Assembly (NCBI GenBank): GCA_019722365.1
Contig: JADFUC010000019.1
Location: 396,262-460,261 of the forward strand
Direction: 5' to 3'
Length of the DNA stretch: 64,000 nucleotides
Origin: Lithospermum erythrorhizon
Taxonomy: Eukaryota; Streptophyta; Magnoliopsida; Boraginales; Boraginaceae
Shown piece by piece: positions 50,912-63,999 of this stretch (position 1 is the first letter of the stretch; every line of letters begins with the position of its first letter). Made by a program: the position numbers and the translations under genes. The notes beneath the pieces were generated by a model. That model had not been told where the DNA came from and ran no database searches. It worked only from the letters and a program-made list of their open reading frames with translations.

Positions 50912-52981
50912 CTCATCATCTCATCAGACTTAGATAAGAAAGACAACCTTTTAGTATTTGAGTTTCTGTAGTTAACTTTTAGTTGACTTACCACTGATAT
51001 TAAACTTTAAAATATGTTATGTAGCCTTCCCTTATAAATTGCTTAAGTTAAAGGGAATCTTTTGGGTATTTTCATGGATTTGGAGATGTCGACTTTTGTC
51101 TGACTTCTTTATTGACTTCAGCTGAGGCTTTAAAACGTATGTAGCTATAATTCAAGTTTGGATTACGTGATGTGCTGCTCTATACACCGATTCTTTGGGT
51201 TTCAAATCATGGAATATGTTGTTGACTTTTTGTTGACTTTTTGAGGAAAAATGTGGAATTTGTAAAAGCGTGTCATTGAGTTTAATATAGTTGTTTCTGA
51301 GTATGTGTCAGGATTTTAAAGTGGTTATAAAGAGATTACGCTGGATCGATTGTGTGCTCAAAGAGTATTTGAATTTTGAAATAAAGGTTGTTAATACAAT
51401 GTGAATTAGTTCGAGGAAATCGACGGCTGGATTGGACAACGTGATTAAAAGGTTATGGTCAGGGATAATAAAGTCAATGCACCGAATATCGATTTATGAA
51501 GTTGGTGTACTGTAATGTAGTTACGCTTTTAAAAATGTTGTGGTGCCAGATACTAGTTTCAGATGTGACGATCATATGATGGTTAATTTGAAACGCGAAA
51601 GACGCGTATAATACTCAGTATTAACAGATGATAAAGCATATGCTATTCTATGTAACGGTTATAATGTATCATTTCCTTTTAATAGTAGTCAAAATTCTCG
51701 CATCTAACACACGACTACCCAGAGCGATCACTATTGCTTTCGCTCGAAAGTAGTACAAATCTCACGTAATGGGAACCCTTCATATATATTATATTTATAT
51801 ATTTTGGTATGTGTTTTGTCACGAATATTTTTATTACGTATATTGAGTTATCAGGATTAATGTTAGCGAGATCAGGTAGTTATCGTGGATTATAAATTAA
51901 TGCCACACAAGGCATTCAAGGGCCGCGTGTCAAGGTGATGTAATCTTGCAAGGTGCTTATTTGATCGATACGACAGGCATGAGTCAAGGACTCGAATCGA
52001 GGCTCAAGGGTATGCATATCAGCTGGTAGCCCTGTGGATTCTGGAGGCTCAGCGCGATATTTATATCAAGTGGGGTACTGTCGAAGGAGGAGCTGAGACT
52101 TCATCACGATTATTTGTGAGTGGGATTTCATTTGTTTGTTATTCATGAGGTGGATTCCTCATTTGTGTATCGTCATGAGCGGATTCCTCATTTGTTTATT
52201 GCTTCATGGCGTGATTCTTCATTTGTTTACTGCTTTGTGGGAGTGTGATTCCCTACTTGTTTATCAAGTTATGGAGGCGATTCCTCATTTATTTATTGAT
52301 CGCGAGGCGGACTCTCATTTGATTATTCTACATATGAGATGCTTTCCTTAAATGAATATGCATTATTGATTAAGAGTAAGCTCATGTGTATAGTATTACG
52401 TGATATCGTGAGTAAGTGGATTTATGATTTTGTGGATGCCTATCACAGAGTCTCGGTTAATGTATATGCATATGTTATATATATGGGCATGATTAAATGC
52501 GATCGATAAAATCAGGGTATCAGATTCACTTACTTTTTAGCCGACTCCCTATACTCTACGGGCGGCTGCCATGCCTAGGTTTTGTGGGTCGATCGTCGAG
52601 GTATCGCCGAGAGCCGCGCCGATGGTGACGCGGATTAAAGATCGTGAAGCGGTGCTGTGTGTTAAGATCTCAACAGCCCTTTTTCCTCTCATTATGTTTC
52701 TTGGCTTTCAAACTTGTATACTGAGGGGTCGGTGACCACTACCACACAAATAGACAAGGAGATTATGTGTGTATCAGATGGTTGTATTATTCAAATTACG
52801 ATGCTTTGTCATGATACATTTTTTTTGTGTGATGTTATTGTTAGTTCACCAGTGACGACAAAAGTGTATTATTATTATTAATGTCAAACGAGGTCTTTAT
52901 GTCAAGTATCCATCGAATAAAGCGACCAGCAGTTGCTAATGATCTTAACCTCGTGGGCGGCCGACTAAAGTGGTCGTTATG
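50912..52981 (+). repeat. Gypsy-type LTR block, plus orientation
   Basis: Ends near TGGTCGTTA (52971-52979), like the previous block. It shares TTGACTTTTTGTTGACTTTTT-type runs with the other blocks and matches 27700-29480 in inverted orientation. Contains the short tandem repeat at 52117-52345. Confidence 0.6.
52117..52345. repeat. Tandem repeat of ATTCCTCATTTGTTTATT units
   Basis: About six diverged units of 32-50 bases, each with (G)ATTCCTCATTTGTTTATT or a close variant followed by a TCATG(A/G)GGCG-like spacer. The 71-codon ORF over it is a product of the repeat. Confidence 0.75.
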
Positions 52982-53524
52982 TACTGACTAGACCGATTGA
53001 TCACTGTTACGCCAATGAAATTTTTCGGGCAAATTTTATCAGATCTCACCAAATTGGGCCAAGATCAAGATTCCAATCAAGGATCACGGATTGGCAATCA
53101 ATCCATCACCGATTGATCAACGCGTGATCAATGCAAAGATAAATTGAGATCTTTACCGAAGTTTATAGCATCGGTTATTCTTAGTGATTATATGTGTGTT
53201 CGACAGAAAAAGAATTGTAGTGATTCTTGTCAAGCACATTGCAACGAAGTCTAAGTAGTTTACTTAGGTCTTTTCCTGTCGATCACAGACTATACACAAA
53301 AAGCCAGCCGCACATATAATGCGAACACAACGGAAGATAGCGCGACACTAAGACAAAGACGTAAGCTTTGGCCCTACTTACAAAACTTCAGGTCATTTAC
53401 TTCAGATCGCTTTTTTACTGAAGTTACCTTAACAGTTATCAAGATAAGAACACTGGAGACATCGTCGGTATCGTGAAATGAACATTAAATAAAGACTAAA
53501 TCCTTGTGTTCAACGACATGCTAG
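52982..53524. other. Unassigned stretch before the 1.2-kb array
   Basis: Contains clustered GATCA/CCGATTG words around 53060-53130. No gene or clear element. Confidence 0.35.
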
Positions 53525-56500
53525 CGATTTATCTTATATCATGGTCAAACAAGTTAATAACCCATTAATTTTCCCGCTCTAGCGCAGGCCAAATATGCAG
53601 CGCTGCTAATGTCGCTCCTAATCTGGCTGGATACGGAATCTCTTATTAGAACGCCATTTTCATATCTCTACAACAACTATGGTCCATCAGGATAATAAAA
53701 AGCAGGTGTTGTTTACGTCAGTAACCCGTCTAACATCAACGCACTAAACATAATAAATGGATATTCATTTGTTCGTGAAAAAAGTTTCTCTCGATTGTGT
53801 CTGTGCGACTGTTCCTCTCGCTATTAGATATGCATATTTTACTAAAGGTCTTCGTAGCTATTTGGCGATTTCGCATCTAGTATCAACGCTCGGCCCTCCT
53901 CCTTCCCGCTTCAACCATCGGAGCCTATTAAAATATTTAATATTTTATATAGATTGTATAATCTACATACCTTCTAAAAATAATCAAAGAATGTGTTTCT
54001 TTAATTTTTTTGTGAAGACATAAATACCTTACAAATGAAGCATAATATCGAGTAATGAATGAATGTATTTAATTAAATAGAATTAAGAAGATATGGAAGT
54101 TAGAAGTATTTTATCATGTCTTTAATTTTTATATAAAGAATTAAATAGAATTAAGAAGGACTCATATAAGTTACATGAATTTCAATATTTTTTTCAATTT
54201 TTATGTAAATAATTAAATAGAATTAAGAAGGTATCATGGGAGTTACATGAATTTTTATGTAAATGATAAATAGAATTAAGAAATTGTAATGAGAGTTCCA
54301 TGAATTTTATCATTTCTTCAATTTTTATGTTAAATAAATATTGAAGCACATATGAATATATGCAAATATTTTACGAGTTTAAATAGATACTTATTACTAA
54401 TTTAATATAAAATAATTAAAAGAATAATAAATATTATATTTCACCAACAATAAAAATAAGTCATTAAACTATTATATTTAACTTTTACCGTGAAAGTGTA
54501 TATCTCTTATGTTCTTCAACAAATTTGTTTCTTCATGTACGCCATCTCACATCGAAAGCAATATGAATTTATTGAAATGTAAAATTCGGAGCATAAATGT
54601 GGCACTCGACATGTGGGTTATATTTATATCCATGTTTTCCGTCTACCCTGGCTCTTTCACAAATGCAAATCAGCGGTTGTCCCGACTCGGAAATCTACAT
54701 CCGTTATTTAAGTATTACCTAAAGCGATAATCTTATATCATGGTCAATAAAGACAACCGACTTTTCATGTTCTAGCAGGCTCCATCACGTAGTGTTGCTA
54801 ATGCTTGTCTCTAATCTTTGGCTGATACGGAATCACTTATTAGTACTTCATTTTCTATCTCTACAACAACCGTGGTCCATCAGGATAACGTTATGTCGCT
54901 ACGCTTCGGGTAACCCGCTATCAATGCGCTTAAACATATTGGAACGGATATTCATTTGTTCGTGAAAGTTTCTCTCGGGATGTGTTCGTGTGACTCCATG
55001 CTCCTCTCGCCACGTATTGCATATTTTACAAAAGCGTCTTCCGAATGTAGTTTATTTTGGGTGATTTCAGATCTAGTCTCAACGTTCGTCCTCCTCCTCC
55101 CGTTTCAACTACTGGAGCCTATTAGAATATTTAGAATATTTTGTGTAGGATTTATAACATCAATTGTATAATCCATATACCTTCTAAAAGTGTGAATCAA
55201 AGAATGTGTTTTTTTAATTTTTTGTTAAGACATAAATATCCCTACAAATGAAGTTACATAATATCAAAGCAATGAAATGACGTATTTAATTAAATACAAT
55301 TAATGTAAGATATGGAACTTACATGAATTTTATCATTTCTTTAATTTTGTAAAGACTAAATGTAATTAATGACTCATATAAAGCTTACATGAATTTCAAT
55401 ATTTTTTAATTTTTATGTAAAGAATTAAATACAATTGCTATGTATCACGGTATTACATGAATTTTTATATAAACGATTAAATAGGATAAAGAAATTATCA
55501 ATGGGAGTTCCATGAATTTTTCTATTTCTTCAATTTTTATGTTAAATAAATACCTAAGTACATATGAATATATGCAAATATTTTATTTAGGCAAAAGATA
55601 CTTATTACTATTTCAATATAAAATAATTAAAAGAATAATAAAATATTATATTTCTACTACCAATAAAAAAATAAGTCATTAAAAATATTATATTTAACTC
55701 TTACTGCAGTGTATATCTCTTATATCAGTTCAACAAATTGCTTTCTTCATGCACGATCCTCACATTCACATAATAACGCATCGAAAAGATAATTGCTACC
55801 GGCGCACTCTCGATCACGGGTTATATTTATATCCATGTTTTATCTCCAAACTTGCCTCTTCACGTACGCAGACTGGATTTGGTCATTCAAACTCGGCAAT
55901 CTACATCCGCTTATCGGCCTACCTAGGCGATACTCTTATATCATCATTAATCAAAGACAACCGACTCTTTCGGTTCTAAATAAGCAGAGTTTAACACAGA
56001 GTTGCTAATGTCGTCTCTGAATCTCATATAATGCACTCTTTATTATTGTAACTTCATTTTCCTATCTCTACAAAGAATCAAGGTCTATCATGATAATGTT
56101 AGCTGTTTTTACGCTTCGTAACCTACCAACATCAACGCACTAAACATAATAAACGGATATTCATTTTGTTCGTGAAAGTTTCTTCGGGATGTGTCTGTGC
56201 GACTCCATGCTCTCTCATATCGACAAGAGACATTTTTAGTAAAAGCGTATTCGACGTAGCCTATTTGGTTATTTCGCATCTACCAACGCTCGTCCTCCTC
56301 TTCCATTTCAACTACCTGAGCCTATTAGATTATTTTCAGATAGATTTATAACATCAATTGTATAATCTACATACCTTCTAAAAAGCGAATCAAAGAATAT
56401 GTTTCTTTATTTTTTTTCACAAGACATAAATACCCGCATAAACGAAGCTACGTAATTTCAAAGCACGCAATGCATTTACTTAAAATAAATAATTAAGAAG

Positions 56501-56812
56501 ATATGGGATTTTCATGAATTTTATCATTTCTTTAATTTGTATGTAAAGAATTAAATAGAATTAAGAAGGTATCATGGGAGTTACATGAATTTTTATGTAA
56601 TTGATTAAATAGAATTAAGAAATTATCATGGGAGTTCCATGAATTTTATCATTTCTTCAATTTTTATGTTAAAGAAATATTGAAGCACATATGAATATAT
56701 GCAAATATTTTACTTAGAGCACAAGATACTTATTACTATTTTAATATAAAATAATTACAAGAATAATAAAAATATTATATTTTACTACCAATAAAAATAA
56801 GTCATTAAAAAT
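53525..56812. repeat. Tandem array, period about 1.2 kb, nearly three copies
   Basis: CTTATATCAT(GGTCA) starts at 53533, 54732 and 55934; GGATATTCATTT starts at 53759, 54957 and 56155; ACATATGAATATATGCAAAT occurs at 54349, about 55560 and 56688. The first two marker sets give spacings of 1198-1202. The third copy is about 70 bases shorter inside and stops near 56812. Each unit has a less AT-rich first half (short ORFs with similar translations such as LFVK.VS and CVCAT) and an AT-rich second half made of subrepeats with GAATTAAGAAG and GGAGTTACATGAATTTT every 50-90 bases. The first half may derive from a transposon, but no domain is recognisable. Confidence 0.88.
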
Positions 56813-57199
56813 TCACTTAAGAGAATTAACATGGTATCATCAAGTCACATGACTTTTATAATACAGTTGATTTAATCGACAGAATAGAATACAACAACGT
56901 ATGTATTATTGTATTTACACGACACTATTCCACCTGATCTAATTATAATAAAAATCTAATAATAATTAAATAATTATTAGTAATAATTATATTTATATAT
57001 TTACATCATTGTAATTATAGCTCATTAAAATGCTTGGAGGTTACATGAGTCTCATTATTTTAACCATTTATAATTTTTGCGTAATATTTCAAATACCATT
57101 TTCTATGTTTTCGATCAATTTATTTATTTATTAGTTCTGATCAAAATTCATTATCACCGGGCTATCGCTCTATTACACATTTTAGAGTTCAAATATTGA
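56813..57199. other. AT-rich spacer
   Basis: Between the tandem array and the gypsy LTR. No gene or repeat that I can support. Confidence 0.4.
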
Positions 57200-59090
57200 T
57201 CATAGTTCGATGTCAGAATAACCCTGCTCCGGTTAATTTTGACATAATAATATTAATTGCAAAATTTATTCGAGCTCTATTCACATTTATAATTTAGTAC
57301 TCACCGGGACAATTGTTAAGTTAGATCGCTAAGCCCGATAACTCGATTCGCTTGATTTCGGCACAAACTCTCAAGGGCTTTTGGCGACTTAAGTGGTTAA
57401 GAAATGAATTTCATCCCCTTATCATCCACTATTCACTAAATGTCAATTTTATGTCAAGTTTCTAAGTTTGTTATGGATGCCATGATGTATATAAGTGGGA
57501 TTAATTCATGATTTAGAGGTCAAGCTTGAGGATGTTAGCGGTCGAGTTGAATCACCCTTTCGGGTTTTAGTTGACTTTTGTTGATATTTTTTTAAGAATT
57601 TTAAATGCGGTGAGTTTAATCGGGACCTTATCAGAAGTTATCATGAGGTTAAAAATTTTCGATTAAATCGATTAAAACGGAGTTAAAATAAAACAAAGCA
57701 TTTGTAAGTCGAGTTATAATTCGATATTTCGAGCATGTGTTGTTAATTATGGACTCGGTGGTTAAATATATGACTTATAATTTGATATGAAATGTTAAAG
57801 GAATAAGTGGAATTTAGCGGGAATCGATTGGTCAAGGTCCGACGGAATTATTAATTCGTTGTTTATCCGCTTTCTCCTTAGACCGTTTGTAAATGGGGCC
57901 CAATTAAGAGTCGGGTAAGGTATCTTCTAGAACTAAATATGTAGTAGGTCTTGATTATACTTTCCGGGTGTTTCATAGGCGCCGATCGTGAGTGGCCGCC
58001 ATCGCGATCAAGGTTTGCTGATTGTTTTATGGGTATTTAAGAGAAAGTAGTACTTATCTCACTCAAGGCCACCTTATGTACTTACTTTAAATCATGTGAA
58101 CATGTTACCGTGGTACGATTATGTCCGAACGGTATACATACGCCCCAAGTAATGATTACGCCAGAAACGGTATACACGTGAATGGTCAGACGACATGTGC
58201 GATTCATTCCAGCAAGCGAGCTTACGATATGATTACGGATTGCGCCCCGCGCCTACTGGGCATCGCTGAGGAATACAAATAACTCCCAACTTATATTGAT
58301 TTCGTGTCCTTGTCGGCACCGGCCAGATGGCGTGGGCCTGGCCGGCAATTTCCAGATTTCGCGGGCCTTGTCGGCACTTTCGCATGTCTGTACCTCATTG
58401 GCGGTCAGGAATGATTTCCATACCGCGAGATGTTTAAGCCGTTCTTTAATATCGCTTGGGGAGGTAGTGAGTCGGTCGGAAGCATGCTGCGTGACTTCGG
58501 TGCATCGAGTACGAGGATACGAATCTCATAAATTGGACGATTATAGTGCTAAAGTGACTCCTCCTTCCTCGGCAGATACGTGACGCCATTGGCCTTATAC
58601 TTTAAAGTATAAGCCAAAGGGTTTGCCTTATACTTAACAGAGTAAGCTGGCTCTGTCTTATACTTAGTGTATAAGCGTTAGCCTTATACTTGTGTATATA
58701 AGCGCGGCTCAATTATCCTTAAAGGTATAAGTGATGTCTGCCCATACTCGGTATAAGCGCGGAAGCGACATCGATTGGTCCATTCCCCGCAGTAGACGGA
58801 TCGAGCATACGCGCGACAGGTCAGTATACGCTGGGATATGAGATATGGGGATTTGTTCAATAATAGAAGTTATAGTCATTGAAGTTTCGACTTCTTTTCC
58901 GTGATTTTGTGCTTTACCGAACTTTCTATTATATCTCCATCCGCGATGTCCGAGACTTTCTTTTGGAATTACGTTGTGACGACCTTATTTAGGTAGTCCT
59001 GGGATATATATGTCTTATTCATATTTGATTATTGAGTAATAATTGACCGTCTCACCAGGTGACGCTTCTTAAGTTCACCCCTCAAGTTTT
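57200..59090 (+). repeat. 5' LTR (or part of it) of the gypsy element
   Basis: Inverted counterpart of 31880-33990: shared GTTGACTTTTGTTGA runs, the CTTATAC/GTATAAG cluster, and the stretch CTATTATATCTCCAT..GAGACTTTCTTTTGGAATTA near 58925-58970. GC content is uneven: 58250-58550 is GC-rich with several GGCCTTGTCGGCAC-like repeats. The 95-codon ORF there is not a gene. Confidence 0.65.
58590..58770. repeat. Cluster of CTTATAC/GTATAAG short inverted repeats (copy 2)
   Basis: Begins with the perfect 20-base palindrome CTTATACTTTAAAGTATAAG (58594-58613). At least four more units follow, each CTTATACTT..(G)TATAAGC, about 30-45 bases apart. Inverted relative to 32185-32320. Confidence 0.85.
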
Positions 59091-59099
59091 CACTAAGCT

Positions 59100-62000
59100 T
59101 CATGGGGTTTACACCCCTTTCGCTTGCCGGGCGGCATTTCATTCAGTTTCAGTCGATGCGCGGCACAGAGCCAAGAGGATGTGCTGAGAGTCTGTCTGAG
59201 CGGCTAAAGCGAAGATCGGCGGCCGGCGATCCTCGCGCCTCATTTTACGGCCACAACCGCTTTTTGATCGTTGTACTTTATTTTCAAACTTTAGCCGGCA
59301 CTTATTTTGCATTCGAACAACAGATTTATTCTCCACAGAAATTTCGCCGCACACATCTTTCGGGGATACGTCACAGATATATACGGTCAAGTTGGGCTAG
59401 ACATCACCGATTTGATCAGAATTTTCAAAACCGCTTTGATCGGTAGTTTAATTATAATCAAATTTTTGACGAACGAGTAGGTTTTTAAACCAGTCGCCCA
59501 TCGTACGTGACTCGTGTTCCCGATATAATGATTCTCACCTGCGCCGACCTCGCTGGTCGCGTTACAATTTTGATATCGAGCCATGCTTCGCATCACTGGG
59601 TTATCCGTAGGCTTGTCGACTTGTTTTTCTTGAGTCGCCGCAGCGCGTGGTTGTGAAAGTCCGATTCTTTTCTTTTTGCTGCGTAGATCGCTGGTAATGC
59701 CACCCGTAGTACGCGAAGCAGTAGAATGTAGAGCGCCAGGTACGGCCGCAGTGAGTCGAACAGTGGTATACTGTCGATTTGAAGACAAATGACCAACAGG
59801 TCCGGATGCTAAGATTCTTCTCGAGTACGCTGGCGAGTTGGTGTGACGCCATGTAGAGTAGCAGTAAATGCTCAGTCCGAATTCCGCAGTAAGTCGTTTG
59901 ACTGGCTTCAAGCAGGATCCTCCGGTTTCCGGGGGTTCGCTGTATGCGCTTATCGAGTTCATCCGGCATTACGATCCATTTTGAGCCGACGGGGATCAAG
60001 GCTAGACGCAGAGGAAGCTTGCTACTTATAGACTTCACGAGCCTGACCTGGCTGAGAACCTGAGCGCGTTTCACCGCGGCAGGGGAGATTCATGTTTCGG
60101 GGAGCGATTTGCTGAAGCTTTTCCTAGAGAAATATCAAGCGAGACCCACATGGCGAATCTTTGAGAAAGAGTCGATTTGACGCTAGGTTCGGTGTCACGA
60201 GAGTACAAGAGATGCTTCAAGGATATGCAGTTTGACTACTCCGGATGTTTATCTGCGCCAAGAGATCACTAAAGTTCGTGATGGGTCGACGCGATACGGC
60301 CACCAGATCTCGCATGGTTTTTACTAGTTTGCATGTCATGGTGAACGCACCCCCAAAGCATGGAAACGGAGTTACAGAGCTGCAGGCGAGCTGACGAGAG
60401 GAGTCGACTGAGACTTTCGGGGCCCGGTAGCCCACTAGCCTAGAGTTCGTAGGAGCGACGGACCACAGAGCTGCCCCGGGCAGAAAGTTGGCTTCCGGGG
60501 CACCCGGCCTCCAGTTATTCCACCCTTCTCTCGCAGACGGCACATACCGCGAGGTCCTAAGGGTCCGTAAAGGTATCCGTTGTTACCGCTAGGTTAGATT
60601 GGGCACAAAGCCGCAGGATCGCTTATAGGCGGTCATATGTTATCGACGCCAGAAATGTGACATTTGGGCGAAGATCGCCTTCCTGCAGGGAAAGCGCCAG
60701 TACTCACACCTCGCTCACCTACCGCAGGCGGTAACGTGGGAGTCGCAAGGGTCGATTCACGTCATGAAAGCCGGGGATATTGACTGAGACTTCAAAGCCG
60801 AAATGCTGGCAAGAGTCTGAATGAGCGCCTGCCGAGCGATTCATTGCTAATTAACGAGGCAATGTTATACCCTTGAGCCGCTGTACGTATATCGGTGCCA
60901 TGTTTGCTTTGATTCTCTGGGCTACGATTCTTTGTTTCGTGAGTTTTATTTCCCCGCCTTATCCAGATGTCACAAGGCCCCGCCTATTCCACTGAGATTA
61001 CGATACACCAAGAGGAAAAAGTCATAAGTTAGATCAGATTTGGGAGACCTGGCTATTTGGATCAGATGCGGTCGCTTGTCACTGGCCGATTTTACTTCAT
61101 TCGAGCTTAATTTTGATCTTATCTTCGGTAATGGATCGTCAGAAACATCATGCCATACCGATCGCTATCTGAAGGAGATTACTGGGGACTGTATAATTTA
61201 TATCCGATTCATGGGAGATGTATTTTGCTCTTCGAGTTTTGTATCAACACTGAGGCTGTGAGGTCGATCTCGAAAGCACATGGCCTTGGATACGCTACGA
61301 TTCAGCAGACAAGCAGAACAGACAGGATGCGCGGGTCGTTGTATAGTTCGCCAGACGCTCTTTCCCCGAGGACTTACCCAGGTCACGCTGCAGAAAGGGT
61401 AGCATCGAATTTCGCTATCGAGGTTATTCCGGTACGGCACCACTTTCTTCCGTCAGATCGGACGGCTCCAAAATTCTCGAAAGCTATGTGAATCATGGAC
61501 TTACATGTGAGTCAGTTGGAGAAAGATTCATCGACTGAGCGATTCAAAATGCAAGTACCATTATTAAGAAAAAAGTAAGGATTGCTCACGGTGTCGCATC
61601 ACTATGTGCAAATAACAAAGTGACTATTAAGAACTCCGATACCTCTTGCCCGTAATCACGATTTGCTTGATCACCAAGGATGCCGCGTGTTCTCGAAGAT
61701 TGATTGGCGGTTTAGTTATCATCAATGAGGATCAGTGAGGATATTCGAATCTGGCTTCCGATCTCGCATGGGCATTACGAGTTTATAGTGATTCCATTTG
61801 GATCGATTTAACGCATCAAGCGGCCTTTATGGATTCGGCGAACCGAGTATTTCGGGAGTATTTGACGATTTCAGGCGGTATTCATCATTTATATTCCTCG
61901 ATATATTCTGTAGGGGATGAAAGAACACGAAAGTGCATTCGGCAGATTGTCTCTCGGTGACCTCGGCATAAAGACCACTGTATGCCAAGTTTTCTAAAAT

Positions 62001-63999
62001 GTGAGTTCCGTCATGAAAAGTGCAATTCCTCGGGTCATGCTATTTCCCATGGCGTGATTTGGCCGATCCACGTATGTGGAGGTCAATCATTGGGAGCCGC
62101 CCCACAAGCGATCGAGGTTGTGAGTTTCGGGGTTACCGTTACCACAGAGATTCATCAAGGACTTTTTTCTTTTGATCGCGACGATACCGCCTCGGGCTTC
62201 AGGCTACGTGATTTATAATGGGGATGCCGCATCATGGATCGGGGCGCTGCTCGGCGCAGAACGGGAAGCGTGATCGCCATGCCTCCCGACAATCGGTGAA
62301 TCACGGCAGTTAATTATCCGACCCATGATCTCTCAGCCGGGCGCCGATAGTCTTGGCGCCTGAAATTGTAGGAGACATTATCAGACAAGTTAACGATTTT
62401 ACCGATCATACAGTTTTTTGAAATATCTTCCGACGCAGAGATTCAATTGAGGCGTATGAGGCGGATTGAGTTCATCAAAGGATTACGACTTGACTATCGT
62501 AGCACTCACCTGTGGAAGTAAAACGTAGAGTCGACGACCTAATAGAAAAGTGAGAAATCAAAAGCGACCTGCATGCATTTAAATACCGAAATGATTTTGA
62601 CGCCGGGTAGCTTATCGGGAGATTTTTCACCATATACAGTTCGACCAAAGGCTCGGATCGAATCTTAGAAGTCACAAATAAATGGTATTTGGTAGACGCA
62701 GTTATCAAGAGGGACGCTATGAATTGTGGTCGATCGTATTTCATGATGCTGAAATAACTCGGCGATTTAATGCGACAAGGTATCATATTCTGGGAATGAA
62801 AGCGTTAAGGAGATTCTTGAGAGGTTTCATAATACTCCCTATAACAGACAATCGGCAAGACAAAGATGTACCGGTGGATTCGAGGTCAATGACAAGGCCA
62901 GAATAAAGAGAGACGCAGAAGCTCAGGGCAGTTAGTTTGTCACAGCAAGTGCCGAGCATTTACATCCAAATGGGTTTATTATGCACTTTTCCTTATTCCC
63001 GAAGGATACTAGGGAGTATCATCACCACGGACTTCGTTCAAGGCTCTCTAGACGCTGAAAGCGATACGACGGGATCTCAAAGCATCATATGATACGCTTA
63101 TCGAAGTCGGCTCATTTCCCCTACCCATCGATCTACGCACGGGCCCCAGACTAGCTACATCTACGTGATTGATTACGAGGCTGCACGGGTTCCTGCTCCA
63201 TCATTTCGACCGCGACGCCAGTTTACTTCGGCAGGGTTTCCGTAAGCGCACCGGGGACCAGACAGAGTCAGTACATCTTTTCATCCCCGCATGTACGGGC
63301 AACCGGTAGGACGATACCTTTAATATCGAGATATGCTTCGGCTTCGTGTTCCGAACTTCTCCGGAATCGGGACAACGAGTCGCCCAAGACAAGTTCGCCT
63401 ACAACAACGGCTTCCATGCTAGTATCGAGATGGCACCTCAGGCATCAGACGGGCGGAGGTGTCGCACTCCGCCTGCTGGAAACGAGGTGCAGAGAGGAAA
63501 GTTTACGGTTCGAAGTCGGGTCGAGAGTTCAAAGTAGAAATGATCGATTGATTTAAAGAAAGATCCGAGACAAATTGCGATAAAGCGTAAGAAATATGCG
63601 ATCAATGTTAGAGTAGAGTTTTCGCTTCGAGGCCTGGCATCGTGTTCGTGGCGGTATCTCCCGAAGCGGAGCCACGCGCGTTCGTATGAAAGTGGTTAGC
63701 CCGCTATATCGACTATTCGAGATCTCGGTATTGCCTATTGCTTATCGTCATGTCATTCGAAGCTTAGATGTGATTCATAACGTGTTCCATGATCCTGCTT
63801 GACGAAGTATATCCTCGACGAAGTCGCATATTTCAAATTGCAAGGAGTCAAGAGGACCTCACGCTTGGTGGTTAATCGTGGAAATTCTCGACCTGGAAAG
63901 AGAAGCGTTTCGAGAGTGCGTAATGCCTGGGTTGAAAGTCCACAGAATCAACGGTGAGGCGACTCGAAAGCAATACGTAACTGAACGAAGTACAATGGA
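59100..63999 (+). pseudogene. Gypsy gag-pol pseudogene
   Basis: Multiple frames with frequent frameshifts. A gag-like FLEKY stretch lies at about 60120-60220. Retropepsin-type traces (SFELNFDLIFG.., then LKEITGDC) are at about 61100-61200. The pre-RT linker (FPEDLP.., then FAIEVIPGTAP-like, split over two frames) is at 61360-61450. RT has NNKVTIKN (about 61612), GHYEFIVIPFG (about 61773) and a KCEF-like end near 62000. RNase H is very faint (about 62150-62850). Integrase has SDRDA (about 63208), a FAYNNGFHASIEMAP segment (about 63395) and GRRCRTP (about 63450), then a chromovirus-like end with HNVFH (63779) and EEAT (about 63953). Long minus-strand ORFs at 59387-60074 and 60217-60543 are accidental readings of the GC-rich sequence. 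Confidence 0.8.

Noticed and set aside
58590..58770. Regular palindromic repeats resembling a CRISPR array
   Set aside because: The spacers are short and uneven, the repeats vary, there are no cas genes, and the context is a plant LTR.
59387..60543. Minus ORFs of 191, 157 and 108 codons
   Set aside because: They lie opposite the gypsy gag region in GC-rich DNA where stop codons are rare; no domain is recognisable.
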